Assembly (NCBI RefSeq): GCF_003047105.1
Contig: NZ_CP028472.1
Location: 248,001-312,000, forward strand
Direction: 5' to 3'
From: Celeribacter baekdonensis
GTDB taxonomy: Bacteria > Pseudomonadota > Alphaproteobacteria > Rhodobacterales > Rhodobacteraceae
DNA length: 64,000 bases
Shown: positions 47,231-57,174 of the stretch, piece by piece
Layout: the number at the start of each line of letters is the position of its first letter
Position numbering within the stretch: position 1 is the stretch's first letter
Program-made: the position numbers and the translations under genes
Notes under the pieces: generated by a model
Databases searched by the model: none
Told to the model about the DNA's origin: nothing
What the model saw: only the letters and a program-made list of their open reading frames with translations

Positions 47231-48414
47231 GCGCCTATAAAAAAGACATCACCCAAGAGATCATCGCCAAAGTTCACGCCATCGGCCCGATCCTGCGCGA
47301 CAATGCCGTCGAAACCGACAAAGGCCGCCGTGTCACCCAGGCCTCTCTTGAGGCGCTCGAAACCACTGGCGTTTTTGGGATCAACTCACTGGCGCAAAAT
47401 GGCGGCTTTGAGGGCGGAGCGCGTATGTTGTTGGATGTCACCAGCACGATCGGCATGTATTGCCCAAGTTCCGCGTGGATTTCAGTGATTTCAAGTGTGT
47501 CGGCCCAGCTTGCCATGCGTTTTCCAGACACGGCGTGGAACCGCGTTTACGCCGGTGGAAAACCCGTTCGCATGGCCTCCGTGATTGTCAATTCCGGCAA
47601 CACAGCCCGACGCGAGGGCGAGGGCTACCGGATCAACGGCGAATGGCCGTGGGGCTCGAACATCCTCAATTCCGAATGGGCCATCGGCGCATTGGATGTG
47701 TATGAGGCCGAAGGTGCGGAGCCAACGCCGGGCTATGTCCTGTTGCACAAGGACAGTTTTACCATCAAGGACACATGGTACAGCATCGGGATGCGCGGCA
47801 CCGGCAGCAACAATTTCATTGCCAAAGATGTCTTGGTTCCGGCGGATCAAATCGCTCCGGCGGGTACGATCCTTGGGCCAGAGTTTGAGATGTCGGGTGA
47901 GGCGCATTTCCTCCAGCGGTTGACGCCGGTTTCAATGTTCCCGACCGTGATCATTTCTGGTCCGCTTGGGGGGGCAAAGGCGGCCTTGGACTATGTGATT
48001 GCAGCGGCGGGCAAACGCCCCATCACCTATTCCAAATACCATCCGCAAAACACCTCTGGGGCTTTTGTCCAATCCATCGGGGCCGCTAAAGCCAAGATTG
48101 ACACGGCCGAAATGAGCCTTCAGGCCGCCGCTGATTTGATTGATGCAGCGGCCCTTGGCACCGACCCTTTGTCGATGGCGGATCGCGCCCGTGTGCGCAA
48201 TTACGGCGCGCATGCCACGGCCAATCTGTGTGAGGTCATGAACGATCTCGCCACGTTGCACGGCACCGCGACCTTTGCCGAGTTCAGCCCCCTGGGTCGT
48301 CTGTGGCGCGATGTAAACACCGGCGCGCGCCATGCCATTGCGGCCAGCCCGCTGTGTTATGAGATCGGCGGCGCGAGCCTTCTTGGCGTCTCCCCTCCGA
48401 CACCTCTCGTCTGA
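47227..48414 (+). CDS. Group D flavin monooxygenase (acyl-CoA dehydrogenase fold), IacA/IifC-like
   Basis: A two-component flavin-dependent oxygenase of 395 aa with the acyl-CoA dehydrogenase fold: W-P-W-G-S-N near residue 140, the S-x-G-M-R-G-T-G-S segment near 185, and a C-terminal helical domain. It needs reduced flavin from a partner, here the reductase at 49866. This family includes the indole oxygenase IifC and the indole-3-acetate oxygenase IacA. With the anthranilate genes around it, an indolic substrate is likely, but related enzymes act on phenols and polyketides. Confidence 0.8.
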   Translation: MSAYKKDITQEIIAKVHAIGPILRDNAVETDKGRRVTQASLEALETTGVFGINSLAQNGGFEGGARMLLDVTSTIGMYCPSSAWISVISSVSAQLAMRFPDTAWNRVYAGGKPVRMASVIVNSGNTARREGEGYRINGEWPWGSNILNSEWAIGALDVYEAEGAEPTPGYVLLHKDSFTIKDTWYSIGMRGTGSNNFIAKDVLVPADQIAPAGTILGPEFEMSGEAHFLQRLTPVSMFPTVIISGPLGGAKAALDYVIAAAGKRPITYSKYHPQNTSGAFVQSIGAAKAKIDTAEMSLQAAADLIDAAALGTDPLSMADRARVRNYGAHATANLCEVMNDLATLHGTATFAEFSPLGRLWRDVNTGARHAIAASPLCYEIGGASLLGVSPPTPLV

Positions 48415-48424
48415 GGGCGGCTCC

Positions 48425-49854
48425 GTGTCTGATCCATTTGACCTTCACATACAGGGCGGCCCCGCCGCCCTGCCACAAAAAGACCTGTCGCGTGCCGGGG
48501 TCACAGGCACCACATGCGGCGGCGTCGAATGTTTTTACGGCATCCGCTATGGGCGCTTGTCCAAACCGGACACACCCCGATCTGCCGTTACCCCCGCATC
48601 AGGGCAATTGGATGTGCGCCACCTGACCGAGGTTCCGGTCTTTCCGCAACTCCCCAGCCGCCTTGAGGCCCTCATGGGGCCGGGCATTGGCGAAAATCCA
48701 CAGTCGGATGAGGCGTTTTATCTCAACGTCTGGACTCCAGAGGGCGGCACTGACCTTCCGGTGATGGTGTTCTTGCACGGCGGCGCTTGGGTGAGTGGCG
48801 GCGGCGCGGCACGGTGGTATCGCGGCGCGGCCTTGGCGGCGGAGGGCATGGTGGTTGTGACGTTGAACTACCGCATTGGCCCCAATGGCCATCTCGAAGA
48901 GGATGCGGATCAAGACCCCTCTGATCACCGCCCAATGGGGGATATTCTCACTGCATTGCAGTGGGTCAAAGACCATATTTGCGATTTTGGTGGCGATGCC
49001 AATCGGATCACTCTGGCCGGACAATCGGCGGGGCATGGTACGCTTGGGCCTTGGCTGGGTGGCCGAAAGCCAAAGGCGTGTTTGATCAGGTTGCGCTTTT
49101 GAGCATCCCACAGATCAGCCCTTGGAGTGGGGCGCATCGCAGCGCCTTCACCCGCGATACTGTTGCACGCTGTGAGGAGATGCAGCGTCAAGGAGACCCG
49201 CAAGAGGTGGCTTTGTTACGCGCAGGTGCCGAGGTGTTGTCGCATCACACGTCGCCACCCGGTGCAATGGCGCCGATGTATTTGCCGGTTTGGCCCGTGG
49301 CGGCGGCGGAGACGCCCCTGCATGTCTCGGCGCTGTATGTGCGGGTGACCGACCATGAGATGTCCGTCTTTTTGCCCCAGTTGGCAGCGGGATCAAAGCA
49401 GGATGTCGCACGCCTTTCGACCCTGCGCGCCCAGTCCGATCCGCCAATCCTGTCGCGGGCCTGTGCACAGGGCTGGCCGCAAGACTGGCCACATGGCTGG
49501 TCAGAGGACTGGGTCGAGACCGTCACCCGTGCCTCGTGGTTGAGTTTTGGGGCCTTTGCCGAGGCTATTGCCAAGGCGGCGGAGGGGCGCGGTCGCAAAG
49601 TGATCCGAAGACAATTCGCAGCACGGAGCGACTTGCCCGGCGTCGGGGCGGCACATTGTTTCGATCTGCCATTCCAATTTGGAAACCCCGCAGATTGGCA
49701 TGACGCGCCGATGCTCAACGGCTGGTCCTCGCAGGCCTTTGAGGCCCTCAGTCAAGAGATGCGCGCGGACTTGGCCGCCTTTGTTTTGAACACCTCACAA
49801 CCGTTGAACCGCCGCATTGGGACACCGCTCCCGACCGAATGCCACATCCTTTGA
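48425..49854 (+). CDS. Carboxylesterase family B (one apparent frameshift)
   Basis: An alpha/beta-hydrolase of about 476 aa. The oxyanion segment F-L-H-G-G-A-W near residue 115 and the nucleophile motif G-Q-S-A-G near 200 are present. The frame changes at four G (49030-49033); one more G restores G-Q-S-A-G-A-W-Y. The likely start is GTG at 48425, 10 bp after the monooxygenase stop. It would split an ester or amide, perhaps releasing an aromatic acid from a conjugate; the substrate is unknown. Confidence 0.75.
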
Positions 49855-49865
49855 AAGGAGTTCAG

Positions 49866-50396
49866 ATGACTGATATATCCGATATGGCCGACGCGTTTCG
49901 CACCGCCTTTCGCAATCACCCGGCTGGGGTCGCGATTTTGACGGCGACGACAGAGACGGGGCCTGTTGCGATGACGGTCAGCTCGCTGATTTCCGTCAGT
50001 GCCGCCCCGCCGGTGATCGCCTTTTCTCTGTCCAATCAGTCCGCCACAGCCGCCGCTCTTTTGACGGCCCAGACCGTGGTGATCCATTTTCCGCGCTACG
50101 AGGATCTGGATCTGGCCAGCCTGTGTGCTCAGCCGGGGCAAGCCCGTTTTGGTGCGGATCACGATTGGGAAACCCTGCCGACGGGGGAACCACGCTATCG
50201 CCAAATTGGCACATGGTTTCGAGGCGAAATTCAAACGCGTCTGCCGCTTGAGGCGGCGACCCTTGTGACCGCACAGCTGCTTGAAGGTGCCTGTGCCGCC
50301 GCGACGACACCCCATAGCTCAGAAACGCTGGTTTATCTGGACCGGCGCTGGCGAGGCCTTGGGCAAGAAGGCCGGAAAACCGGCTCACCCCCATAA
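49866..50396 (+). CDS. Flavin reductase (partner of the group D monooxygenase)
   Basis: A flavin:NAD(P)H reductase (176 aa) of the HpaC family: F-R-N-H-P-A-G-V-A-I-L near residue 14, S-x-S-A-A-P-P-V-I-A-F-S-L near 40, G-T-x-W-F near 115. It supplies reduced flavin to the oxygenase encoded at 47227, as IacG and IifD do. GAAAGGAG precedes the ATG at 49866. Confidence 0.86.
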   Translation: MTDISDMADAFRTAFRNHPAGVAILTATTETGPVAMTVSSLISVSAAPPVIAFSLSNQSATAAALLTAQTVVIHFPRYEDLDLASLCAQPGQARFGADHDWETLPTGEPRYRQIGTWFRGEIQTRLPLEAATLVTAQLLEGACAAATTPHSSETLVYLDRRWRGLGQEGRKTGSPP

Positions 50397-50447
50397 GCTG
50401 GCAGCAAAAGCCAGCATCGTCCAACATATGACCAATAGGGATCTCTC

Positions 50448-51316
50448 ATGAAACACTTCGCACAAACCCTCGTTCTCGGGCATTCACGGCCTGTGCCGCA
50501 CTGCCAGCACTGGCGGTTGACGTTGCACCGGGTGATTACGCCATGTTGCCGCCTGGCACCAACGTCGGCCTGCTCTACCTCCAGCACTCCCGCGCGACCG
50601 AATTGAACTTTGGCGGGGTTGATGTGCCCGCCTCCGAAGTCACCGCCAATGTCGCCGTTTTGCGGGGGCTGCACTACACGCAGATCGGCAATGAGCCGGT
50701 TTTGTTTCAAATGGTTTTGCCAATGGGCGGGTTTGACACGGCTCAGATCGGCGGGGCAGCACAACCCACGTCCGAGGGCCTTGGCGACCTGACATTCGGC
50801 GCCAGTTATTGGCCCGTCAAACCCTCCAACCCGGACACCGGAACGACGGTCGGCGTCACGGCATTTTTGACCGCGCCAAGCGGATCTTATGAGTTTGGCG
50901 AAGTCTCTTTGGGCGGCGGGGCATGGGTGTTCACCCCACAAGTCGCGCTGATTCAAGGGTTGGGCAATGGTGTCTATCTGGATGCCACCGCAGACGTCGC
51001 TTTGAGCATGGATCACACAGAAAGCGGCGTGGACGTGTCACGCGATCCCGCCTCTCAGGTTCAGGTCGCCTTTCGCAAACAATTCGGCCAAACCAAATCG
51101 CTCTCTGTCGGTTACTCCGGCCAATTTGGTGGCGACATCAACTATGACGGTGTCTATTCGGGCCTGAAAACGCGCCGCGATCAGATCCGCGTCTATGCCA
51201 ACACCTTCGTAAGCCCGACCGTCCAAGTGCAGGGCATGTTGGCCAAGGACCTCTCTGTGCAAGACGGGTTCAAAAACGACGTCGTCGCGGAAATCCGCTT
51301 TCTCAAACTGTTCTGA
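50448..51316 (+). CDS. Outer-membrane channel of the phenol MetA-pathway type (one apparent frameshift)
   Basis: A beta-barrel protein of about 289 aa belonging to the 'MetA-pathway of phenol degradation'/SphA-type transporter family, with alternating aromatic strands and a C-terminal Phe typical of outer-membrane proteins. The signal peptide becomes readable only if one G is added to GGG at 50478-50480, giving M-K-H-F-A-Q-T-L ... A-L-P-A-L-A. It probably lets the aromatic substrate cross the outer membrane. Confidence 0.78.
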
Positions 51317-51326
51317 TCGGACCAAA

Positions 51327-51355
51327 GGCGCGCGGAGTGGTTTTTGCCGCGCGCC
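51327..51355 (+). promoter_or_regulatory. Hairpin between the channel and ligase genes
   Basis: A perfect 9-bp stem (GGCGCGCGG and its complement) encloses an 11-nt loop holding five T. It may be a partial terminator or processing site before the CoA ligase gene. Confidence 0.5.
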
Positions 51356-51397
51356 GCTGACCGGTTTTGCCGTCCTGCCCCCCAATGGAGACCAAGA

Positions 51398-53032
51398 ATG
51401 CTTGGACCTAGCGCACATGTAGACACGTTTTGCCGGGACAATCTTCCGGCACCCGACCATCAGCCCGACTATTTGTTGGACGCTTTCCCCTATCCCGACC
51501 ACATGAATGCCGCCTATGAGCTCACCGACCGGATGGTCGAAAAGGGCTTTGGCGATCGCATTGCTTTGATCGGCCAAGGCCGCAGTCGCACCTATGCGGA
51601 GCTGGCCCAGTGGAGCAGTCAAATCGCCCGCGCCTTGGTCGAAGACTATGGCATCAAACCGGGGCACCGCATTTTGATCCGTTCGGCCAATACGCCCGCG
51701 CTTGTGGCCTGTTGGCTTGGCGCGACCAAGGCGGGGGCGGTTGTGATCAACACCATGCCGATGATGCGCAAAAAAGAGTTGATGCAATATTTGGACAAGG
51801 CGCAGGTGCGCTTGGCGCTGTGCGACCTGCGGATGTTGGACGAGTTGGAGGCCTGTTTGGGCGCGAGCGCACCTTTGGAGCATATTGTGTCATTTGACGG
51901 CACGGCGGGGCTCAATGGGGCTCTTGACCACGTTGCCGCCCGCAAATCGACTGAGCCCTTTTGGGTCAAAACCGGGCGCGATGATGTGGCGCTTTTGGGG
52001 TTCACCTCCGGGTCCACCGGCGTGCCCAAGGCGACGATGCATTTTCACCGAGACCTTTTGGTGATCGCGGATGCCTATGCCAAAGAGGTGCTCAATGTGC
52101 AGCCCGAAGACATTTTCGTCGGCTCACCCCCTTTGGCGTTCACCTTTGGTCTTGGCGGATTGGCAATCTTTCCGCTGCGCTTTGGGGCCTCGGCGGTCTT
52201 GCTTGAACAGGCCGGGCCCGCGCAGTTGATCGAGATCATTGAGCGGCATCAGGCCACGATCTGTTTTACAGCACCCACCGCCTATCGTGCCATGCTTTTG
52301 GCGATGGAAGACGGGGCCGACCTGTCCAGTTTGCGCTGCGCGGTTTCTGCCGGAGAAACTTTGCCCCCGCCGGTCTTTGAGGCTTGGGTCAATAAAACGG
52401 GCCGCGAAATCCTTGATGGCATTGGCGGAACCGAGTTGCTTCACATCTACATGTCGAACCGATTTGGGTCTGCACAACCCGGCTCCACTGGCACGCCACT
52501 TACGGGCTATATTGCAAGAATTGTTGATGATGAAATGAACGAGGTCCCGCGGGGCACGCCCGGTCATTTGGCCGTGAAAGGTCCGGTGGGCTGTCGTTAC
52601 TTGGATGATGAGCGACAGACAAAATTCGTGCGCGATGGGTGGAATCTCCCCGGCGATATTTTCATCCAAGATGATGCCGGGGTCTTCCACTTTGCCTCGC
52701 GCTCAGACGATATGATTGTGTCGTCCGGGTACAACATCGCGGGTCCCGAAGTTGAATCCGCCTTGCTGGCGCACCCGGATGTGTTGGAATGCGGGGTGAT
52801 TGGTGTCCCCGATGAGGCCCGCGGTGCGATCGTACAGGCGCATGTCGTGCTGCGCGATGGCGTGGCCGCGACTGACAGCACCGCCATGGAATTACAGGAG
52901 TTCGTCAAGGCGACCGTTGCGCCCTATAAATACCCACGCTCGGTGGTTTTCACCACGGCTTTGCCAAAAACGGAAAGCGGTAAGATCCAACGCTTTCGTT
53001 TGAAACAACGCGCGGACAGTCCGGCCACATAA
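51398..53032 (+). CDS. abmG: 2-aminobenzoate-CoA ligase
   Basis: An AMP-forming aryl-CoA ligase (544 aa) that activates anthranilate to anthraniloyl-CoA with ATP. The start S-A-H-V-D-T-F, the long match I-R-S-A-N-x-P-A, the P-loop G-F-T-S-G-S-T-G-V-P-K near residue 207, and the ending K-x-E-S-G-K-I-Q-R-F all fit 2-aminobenzoate-CoA ligases. It forms a pathway with the monooxygenase/reductase at 41833-44114. The start at 51398 is chosen over an upstream in-frame ATG because GGAG lies before it and the N-terminus then matches the family. Confidence 0.9.
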   Translation: MLGPSAHVDTFCRDNLPAPDHQPDYLLDAFPYPDHMNAAYELTDRMVEKGFGDRIALIGQGRSRTYAELAQWSSQIARALVEDYGIKPGHRILIRSANTPALVACWLGATKAGAVVINTMPMMRKKELMQYLDKAQVRLALCDLRMLDELEACLGASAPLEHIVSFDGTAGLNGALDHVAARKSTEPFWVKTGRDDVALLGFTSGSTGVPKATMHFHRDLLVIADAYAKEVLNVQPEDIFVGSPPLAFTFGLGGLAIFPLRFGASAVLLEQAGPAQLIEIIERHQATICFTAPTAYRAMLLAMEDGADLSSLRCAVSAGETLPPPVFEAWVNKTGREILDGIGGTELLHIYMSNRFGSAQPGSTGTPLTGYIARIVDDEMNEVPRGTPGHLAVKGPVGCRYLDDERQTKFVRDGWNLPGDIFIQDDAGVFHFASRSDDMIVSSGYNIAGPEVESALLAHPDVLECGVIGVPDEARGAIVQAHVVLRDGVAATDSTAMELQEFVKATVAPYKYPRSVVFTTALPKTESGKIQRFRLKQRADSPAT

Positions 53033-53040
53033 CCGTCAAA

Positions 53041-53065
53041 GGCGGGTGCAGCGGAAGCGCCCGCC
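53041..53065 (+). terminator. Hairpin terminator candidate after the ligase
   Basis: GGCGGGTGC and GCGCCCGCC pair over 9 bp with one G-U and a 7-nt loop, 8 nt after the ligase stop codon. No T-run follows. The remaining gap to 53266 shows no gene. Confidence 0.5.
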
Positions 53066-53266
53066 GCGTGCGATCATAGGCCTGCCACACCTGTCCGCCT
53101 GATGGACGCCTTGTTGGTGAGCCTGTTTTCCCACGCCGGCGCGACTTATAGTCTCCCGATGACTTAGCGTTGGGAGGAACGCCGTGGAAACGCACAGATT
53201 TCCCTTTGCGCGACAGCGCAGGGGATGGATTTTTGCTGCACATAAAAGCTCTAAAGGGCGTGCAGA

Positions 53267-53752
53267 ATGATCAACGGACAACATAAAAAGCACATATCAA
53301 ACCTCTTCTTGGCGGCCGCCGCATCCTGCTTTCTGTTTGGAGCTGGGGTGACCGTGACCGATGTGGTTTTGCGCGCAGTGGCGGGGCTCAATGTGCCCGC
53401 TGCCATTGAATTGACATCCCTGTCCATCGGCTTGGGGGCGTTGCTGTCGATGCCGGTCTGTTACGCGAAACGGACCCATGTGACGGCCAAGCTGTTGTCC
53501 GAACTGTCGCCCAACCGGTTCACCCGGCCTTTGGGCGTTGTCGGCAGTATCGCTTCGCTCATTTTTGCCGGGCTGTTGTTTTGGATTTTGGCCGAAAACA
53601 CCCTGTCCAAACTGGGCTCTCCTGAAACCACTGCTGATTTGGGCGTGCCAGTGCCGATGGCCCTGATGGTGGTGACATTGACCCTTTTGGCCGCTCTTGT
53701 CGCCGCCGTCGCGGCGCTCTGGTTCTCCGTGAAAAATGAGAAGGATTGGTGA
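53267..53752 (+). CDS. TRAP transporter small permease (DctQ-type)
   Basis: A four-helix inner-membrane protein (161 aa) of the DctQ family, with hydrophobic segments at about 10-30, 45-65, 88-108 and 128-150. It supports the large permease encoded next, whose ATG overlaps this stop by 1 nt (TGATG). Together with DctP it imports an organic acid using a sodium gradient. Confidence 0.88.
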   Translation: MINGQHKKHISNLFLAAAASCFLFGAGVTVTDVVLRAVAGLNVPAAIELTSLSIGLGALLSMPVCYAKRTHVTAKLLSELSPNRFTRPLGVVGSIASLIFAGLLFWILAENTLSKLGSPETTADLGVPVPMALMVVTLTLLAALVAAVAALWFSVKNEKDW

Positions 53753-55053
53753 TGAGTGGGATGCTCTTAGGCGGCATGGGGTTCTTTGCCGCGATCGTGA
53801 TGATCTTTCTCGAAGTGCCTGTGGCTGTGGCCCTTGGTCTTGTCGGTGTGCTTGGATCGGCGATGATCATCGGCTTGCCCGGTGCCATGACGATTGGCGC
53901 GACGACGACATGGGACAGTCTGACCAACTACACGCTGACCATGTTGCCGCTGTTTGTGATGATGGGCAATTTGGCCGCGCGCAGTGGCTTGTCCACGAAA
54001 CTCTATCACTCCATGTCCGTGCTGATCGGCCACCGTCGTGGCGGGCTTGCTCTTGCGACGATTGGCGCGTCGGCGGGATTTGGGATGATCTCGGGATCGT
54101 CCTTGGCCACCACCGCGACCATGGGCCGGATCGCCTTGCCGGAGATGAAAGCCGCCGGATATTCGCGCTCGCTTTCCGCCGGGTCGGTGGCCGCAGGAGG
54201 GACACTTGGTATTTTGATCCCACCGTCAACGGTGTTGGTGATCTATGCTTTCATCGCCGAACAATCCATTCGGGACCTGCTTTTGGCCACGGCCGGACCG
54301 ATCTTTTTGGCAGTTCTGCTCTACTGTTTGGCGATTTGGGTGCCGATTTGGATGGGTTGGTCTGTGGCGCCTCAACGGGTGCGGGCCGAAGGGCCAGAGC
54401 GGCGCAGCGCGATCAAAGAATTGCTGCCCCCGGTTGGTATTTTTGGCCTGATCATGGGCGGACTTTATTCAGGCGTGTTCACCGCCAATGAAACCGCCGC
54501 CATCGGGGCCGCCGTGGTTCTGGCCTATGGATTGCTGGCGCGGCGGTTGTCCTTTGAGGGCTTCATGTCCGCGATCATGGACACGGCGATGACCTGTGGT
54601 GCGCTCTATCTGGTGTTGATCGGGGCGAACCTGTTCAACTTTTTCCTTGCCCTCTCTGGCCTGCCCTTTTCCCTCTCTGGCCTGTTTTCCGGCATTTTGG
54701 ATCAACCGCTTTTGGTGATCTTGTTGATGCTGGCAATCTATCTGGTTTTGGGCACGTTGATGGACAGTCTGGCGATGTTGTTGCTCACCGTGCCGTTGTT
54801 TGTGCCCGTGGCGCAGGCGGCAGGAATCGACCTTGTGTGGTTCGGGATTTTCGCCGTGATGGTGGTGGAAATGGGGCTGATTACCCCGCCCGTCGGCATG
54901 AATCTTTTTGTCCTTAAAACCGTCGCACCGGACGTCAAGCTCACCGAGCTTTGGAAAGGGGCGGCCCCATTTGTCATCGCTGATTTCATTCGCGTGGGGA
55001 TCATCATCGCTCTGCCCGCGCTTGTCATCTGGCTGCCCTATCATGCGATCTGA
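53752..55053 (+). CDS. TRAP transporter large permease (DctM-type)
   Basis: The main channel of the TRAP transporter (433 aa) with about 12 membrane segments and the family motif G-I-L-I-P-P-S near residue 147. A GTG just upstream at 53749 is an alternative start. It is translationally coupled to the DctQ gene. Confidence 0.93.
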   Translation: MSGMLLGGMGFFAAIVMIFLEVPVAVALGLVGVLGSAMIIGLPGAMTIGATTTWDSLTNYTLTMLPLFVMMGNLAARSGLSTKLYHSMSVLIGHRRGGLALATIGASAGFGMISGSSLATTATMGRIALPEMKAAGYSRSLSAGSVAAGGTLGILIPPSTVLVIYAFIAEQSIRDLLLATAGPIFLAVLLYCLAIWVPIWMGWSVAPQRVRAEGPERRSAIKELLPPVGIFGLIMGGLYSGVFTANETAAIGAAVVLAYGLLARRLSFEGFMSAIMDTAMTCGALYLVLIGANLFNFFLALSGLPFSLSGLFSGILDQPLLVILLMLAIYLVLGTLMDSLAMLLLTVPLFVPVAQAAGIDLVWFGIFAVMVVEMGLITPPVGMNLFVLKTVAPDVKLTELWKGAAPFVIADFIRVGIIIALPALVIWLPYHAI

Positions 55054-55074
55054 TCAGAAAAACGGGAGGAAACT

Positions 55075-56085
55075 ATGATCAAAACTCTACTCAAAGCCAC
55101 CACTGTGGCGCTGGCCCTAGGTGTCTCTTTTACCGCGTCGATGGCGCAGGCGCGCGAAATGCGTGTGTCGTCTTTTGAGCCGGCACAGGGGTTCTATTCG
55201 TCAAAAGTGCTGCAAGCCTGGATCGACGAGGTCAACCCGAAGCTGTCCAAAGGCGCGTCCTTCAAACTCTATCCCGGCTCCATCCTTGGTGCACCGCCAG
55301 CACAGGCGGAATTGGTCAAGGCGGGCGTGGCTGATGTGGCGCTGGTCGTGCCGACCTACACGCCGGGTCTGTTTGCGATGACGGGCGTGGTCGAAGTGCC
55401 GGGACTTGTTGAAACGTCGGCGCAGGGCACCGAGATCCTCAACACGCTGGCCGAGGACGGCGCATTGAGCGCGGAATATGCCGATTACAAAGTGATCGCT
55501 CTGTTCACCACGCCGGGCTACCGCTTTTTCATGACGGACGCTGCTGCCGCCACGCCTGCCGATCTCAACGGTTTGAAACTGCGGACCCCGTCGAAATTTG
55601 GTTCGACCCTGTTTGATCTTCTGGGCGCGTCAGGCGTGTCTATTCCGGCACCGCAGGTCTATGAAAACCTCGAACGCGGTGTGGTGTCTGGCGCGGTGTG
55701 GGTGATGGATGCGTACCGCACCTTCCGGCTGAACGAAGTGGCTCCCTATATCACCACCGCGCGTTTCACCTCCTCGCCCATGGCCGTTTTGATGAACAAA
55801 CGCACCTATGAGGGCCTGTCGGACGCGGACAAAGCCGTGCTGGATGAGATGTCCGGGCGTGCCACGGCCGAATGGATTGCTTCCGTCGTCGATCAAACCG
55901 ATGCCGAGGTCGAAGCGGCGTTTCGGGCGGCGGGTGAAGTCACCTTTGTCGAACTCGATGAGGCAGGCCACGCGGCATGGGATGCGGCATTGGCGGAGGC
56001 TCCGGCCAAATGGGTGGCCGAGCAGGCCGATCCGGCAGCAGCCGAAGCTGTGCTGACCCGCGCGCGCGAGGTTTCTGCGCGCTGA
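55075..56085 (+). CDS. TRAP transporter solute-binding protein (DctP-type)
   Basis: A periplasmic binding protein (336 aa) with a clear signal peptide ending A-Q-A near residue 26. The substrate-contact Arg in L-R-T-P-S near residue 170 is typical for carboxylate binding. Its location before aromatic-degradation genes suggests an aromatic or aryl-alkyl acid as ligand. GGGAGG precedes the start. Confidence 0.9.
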   Translation: MIKTLLKATTVALALGVSFTASMAQAREMRVSSFEPAQGFYSSKVLQAWIDEVNPKLSKGASFKLYPGSILGAPPAQAELVKAGVADVALVVPTYTPGLFAMTGVVEVPGLVETSAQGTEILNTLAEDGALSAEYADYKVIALFTTPGYRFFMTDAAAATPADLNGLKLRTPSKFGSTLFDLLGASGVSIPAPQVYENLERGVVSGAVWVMDAYRTFRLNEVAPYITTARFTSSPMAVLMNKRTYEGLSDADKAVLDEMSGRATAEWIASVVDQTDAEVEAAFRAAGEVTFVELDEAGHAAWDAALAEAPAKWVAEQADPAAAEAVLTRAREVSAR

Positions 56086-56191
56086 TCTTCTCTCCGTCTG
56101 TCCACACTGCGGACGGGCGGAGATGACACCTCGGGATTGGGCCATTTCGCCTATAAAATGAGGTATTCCTGAACAAATGATGGAGAACACC

Positions 56192-57172
56192 ATGGCAATT
56201 ATTGCTCTGGGCTATCTCGGTGTGCGCTCTGACAAGCTCGACGACTGGGGAGATTTTGCCGGCAAACTGCTGGGCATGCAAAAGATCGACCGTGGCGGCA
56301 AAGCCGTGGCGTTTCGCATGGATGACAAGGTTCAGCGGCTTTTGGTCTCTGACGAACCCGGTGAAACGCTGGCGTTTCTGGGGTTCGAGGTCGCAGCCAA
56401 AGAGGATTTGCAAGCCTACGCCGCTCGTCTGGATGCCGCTGGCGTGGCCGTCACGATGGCCACAAAAGAACTCGCGGATCGTCGGTTTGTCGAAGACATG
56501 ATTTGGTTCAAAGATCCGGGTGGCAACCGGGTTGAGCTGTTTTACAAACCGATGATTGCCACCGATCCGTTTGTGCCGGGGCGTCCGATTGACGGCTTTA
56601 TGACCGGGCCTTTGGGCATGGGGCACGCCGTGCTGCACGTCAAAGACATCGACGTGATGATGCCGTTTTACCGTGATCTGTTGGACTTTCACGTCTCGGA
56701 TTACGGGTTGGAACCTTACGGTTTGTACTTTTTTCACCTCAACAATCGCCACCATTCCTTTGCCATGGTCGGCTCGGGGCAGCTTGGCTTTCACCATTTC
56801 ATGGTCGAATTCCAAAATCTCGATGATCTGGGCCAAGGCTATGATTTGGCGCAGATGGAGGAGGGTCGTGTCGCCTACACACTGGGCCGTCACACCAATG
56901 ATTACATGACCTCCTACTACGCCCATTCGCCCTCCGGCTTTTTTGTCGAAAACGGCTGGGGCGGGCGGTTGATTGAGCCGGACACATGGGAGCCGCATCA
57001 GACCCATGATGGCCCGAGTTTTTGGGGCCATGAACGGCTTTATCTCACCGAAGAAGGTGGGCGCAAACGCCTGCGCGATATGCGTCTGGATGCTGCTGCA
57101 CGGGGCCGGCGTGCGCCACCCGTGGCCGATTGCCCATGGCTTTTCGGCGAACTGACCAAACAGGGAAAATAA
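56192..57172 (+). CDS. Type I extradiol ring-cleavage dioxygenase
   Basis: A two-domain vicinal-oxygen-chelate dioxygenase (326 aa) of the 2,3-dihydroxybiphenyl 1,2-dioxygenase type. The C-terminal domain carries the Fe(II) ligands: His in G-H-A-V-L-H near residue 146, His in F-H-H-F near 198, Glu in F-F-V-E-N-G-W near 250. It cleaves a catechol next to the hydroxyls. The start at 56192 (M-A-I-I-A-L-G-Y) matches family N-termini and has GGAGAA upstream, unlike 56177. The hydroxylase that follows would make its catechol. Confidence 0.88.
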   Translation: MAIIALGYLGVRSDKLDDWGDFAGKLLGMQKIDRGGKAVAFRMDDKVQRLLVSDEPGETLAFLGFEVAAKEDLQAYAARLDAAGVAVTMATKELADRRFVEDMIWFKDPGGNRVELFYKPMIATDPFVPGRPIDGFMTGPLGMGHAVLHVKDIDVMMPFYRDLLDFHVSDYGLEPYGLYFFHLNNRHHSFAMVGSGQLGFHHFMVEFQNLDDLGQGYDLAQMEEGRVAYTLGRHTNDYMTSYYAHSPSGFFVENGWGGRLIEPDTWEPHQTHDGPSFWGHERLYLTEEGGRKRLRDMRLDAAARGRRAPPVADCPWLFGELTKQGK

Positions 57173-57174
57173 CT

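Noticed and set aside
53033..53266. Small gene between the ligase and the TRAP genes
   Set aside because: Short frames exist, but none has both a ribosome binding site and a plausible protein; the stretch is probably a promoter and leader.
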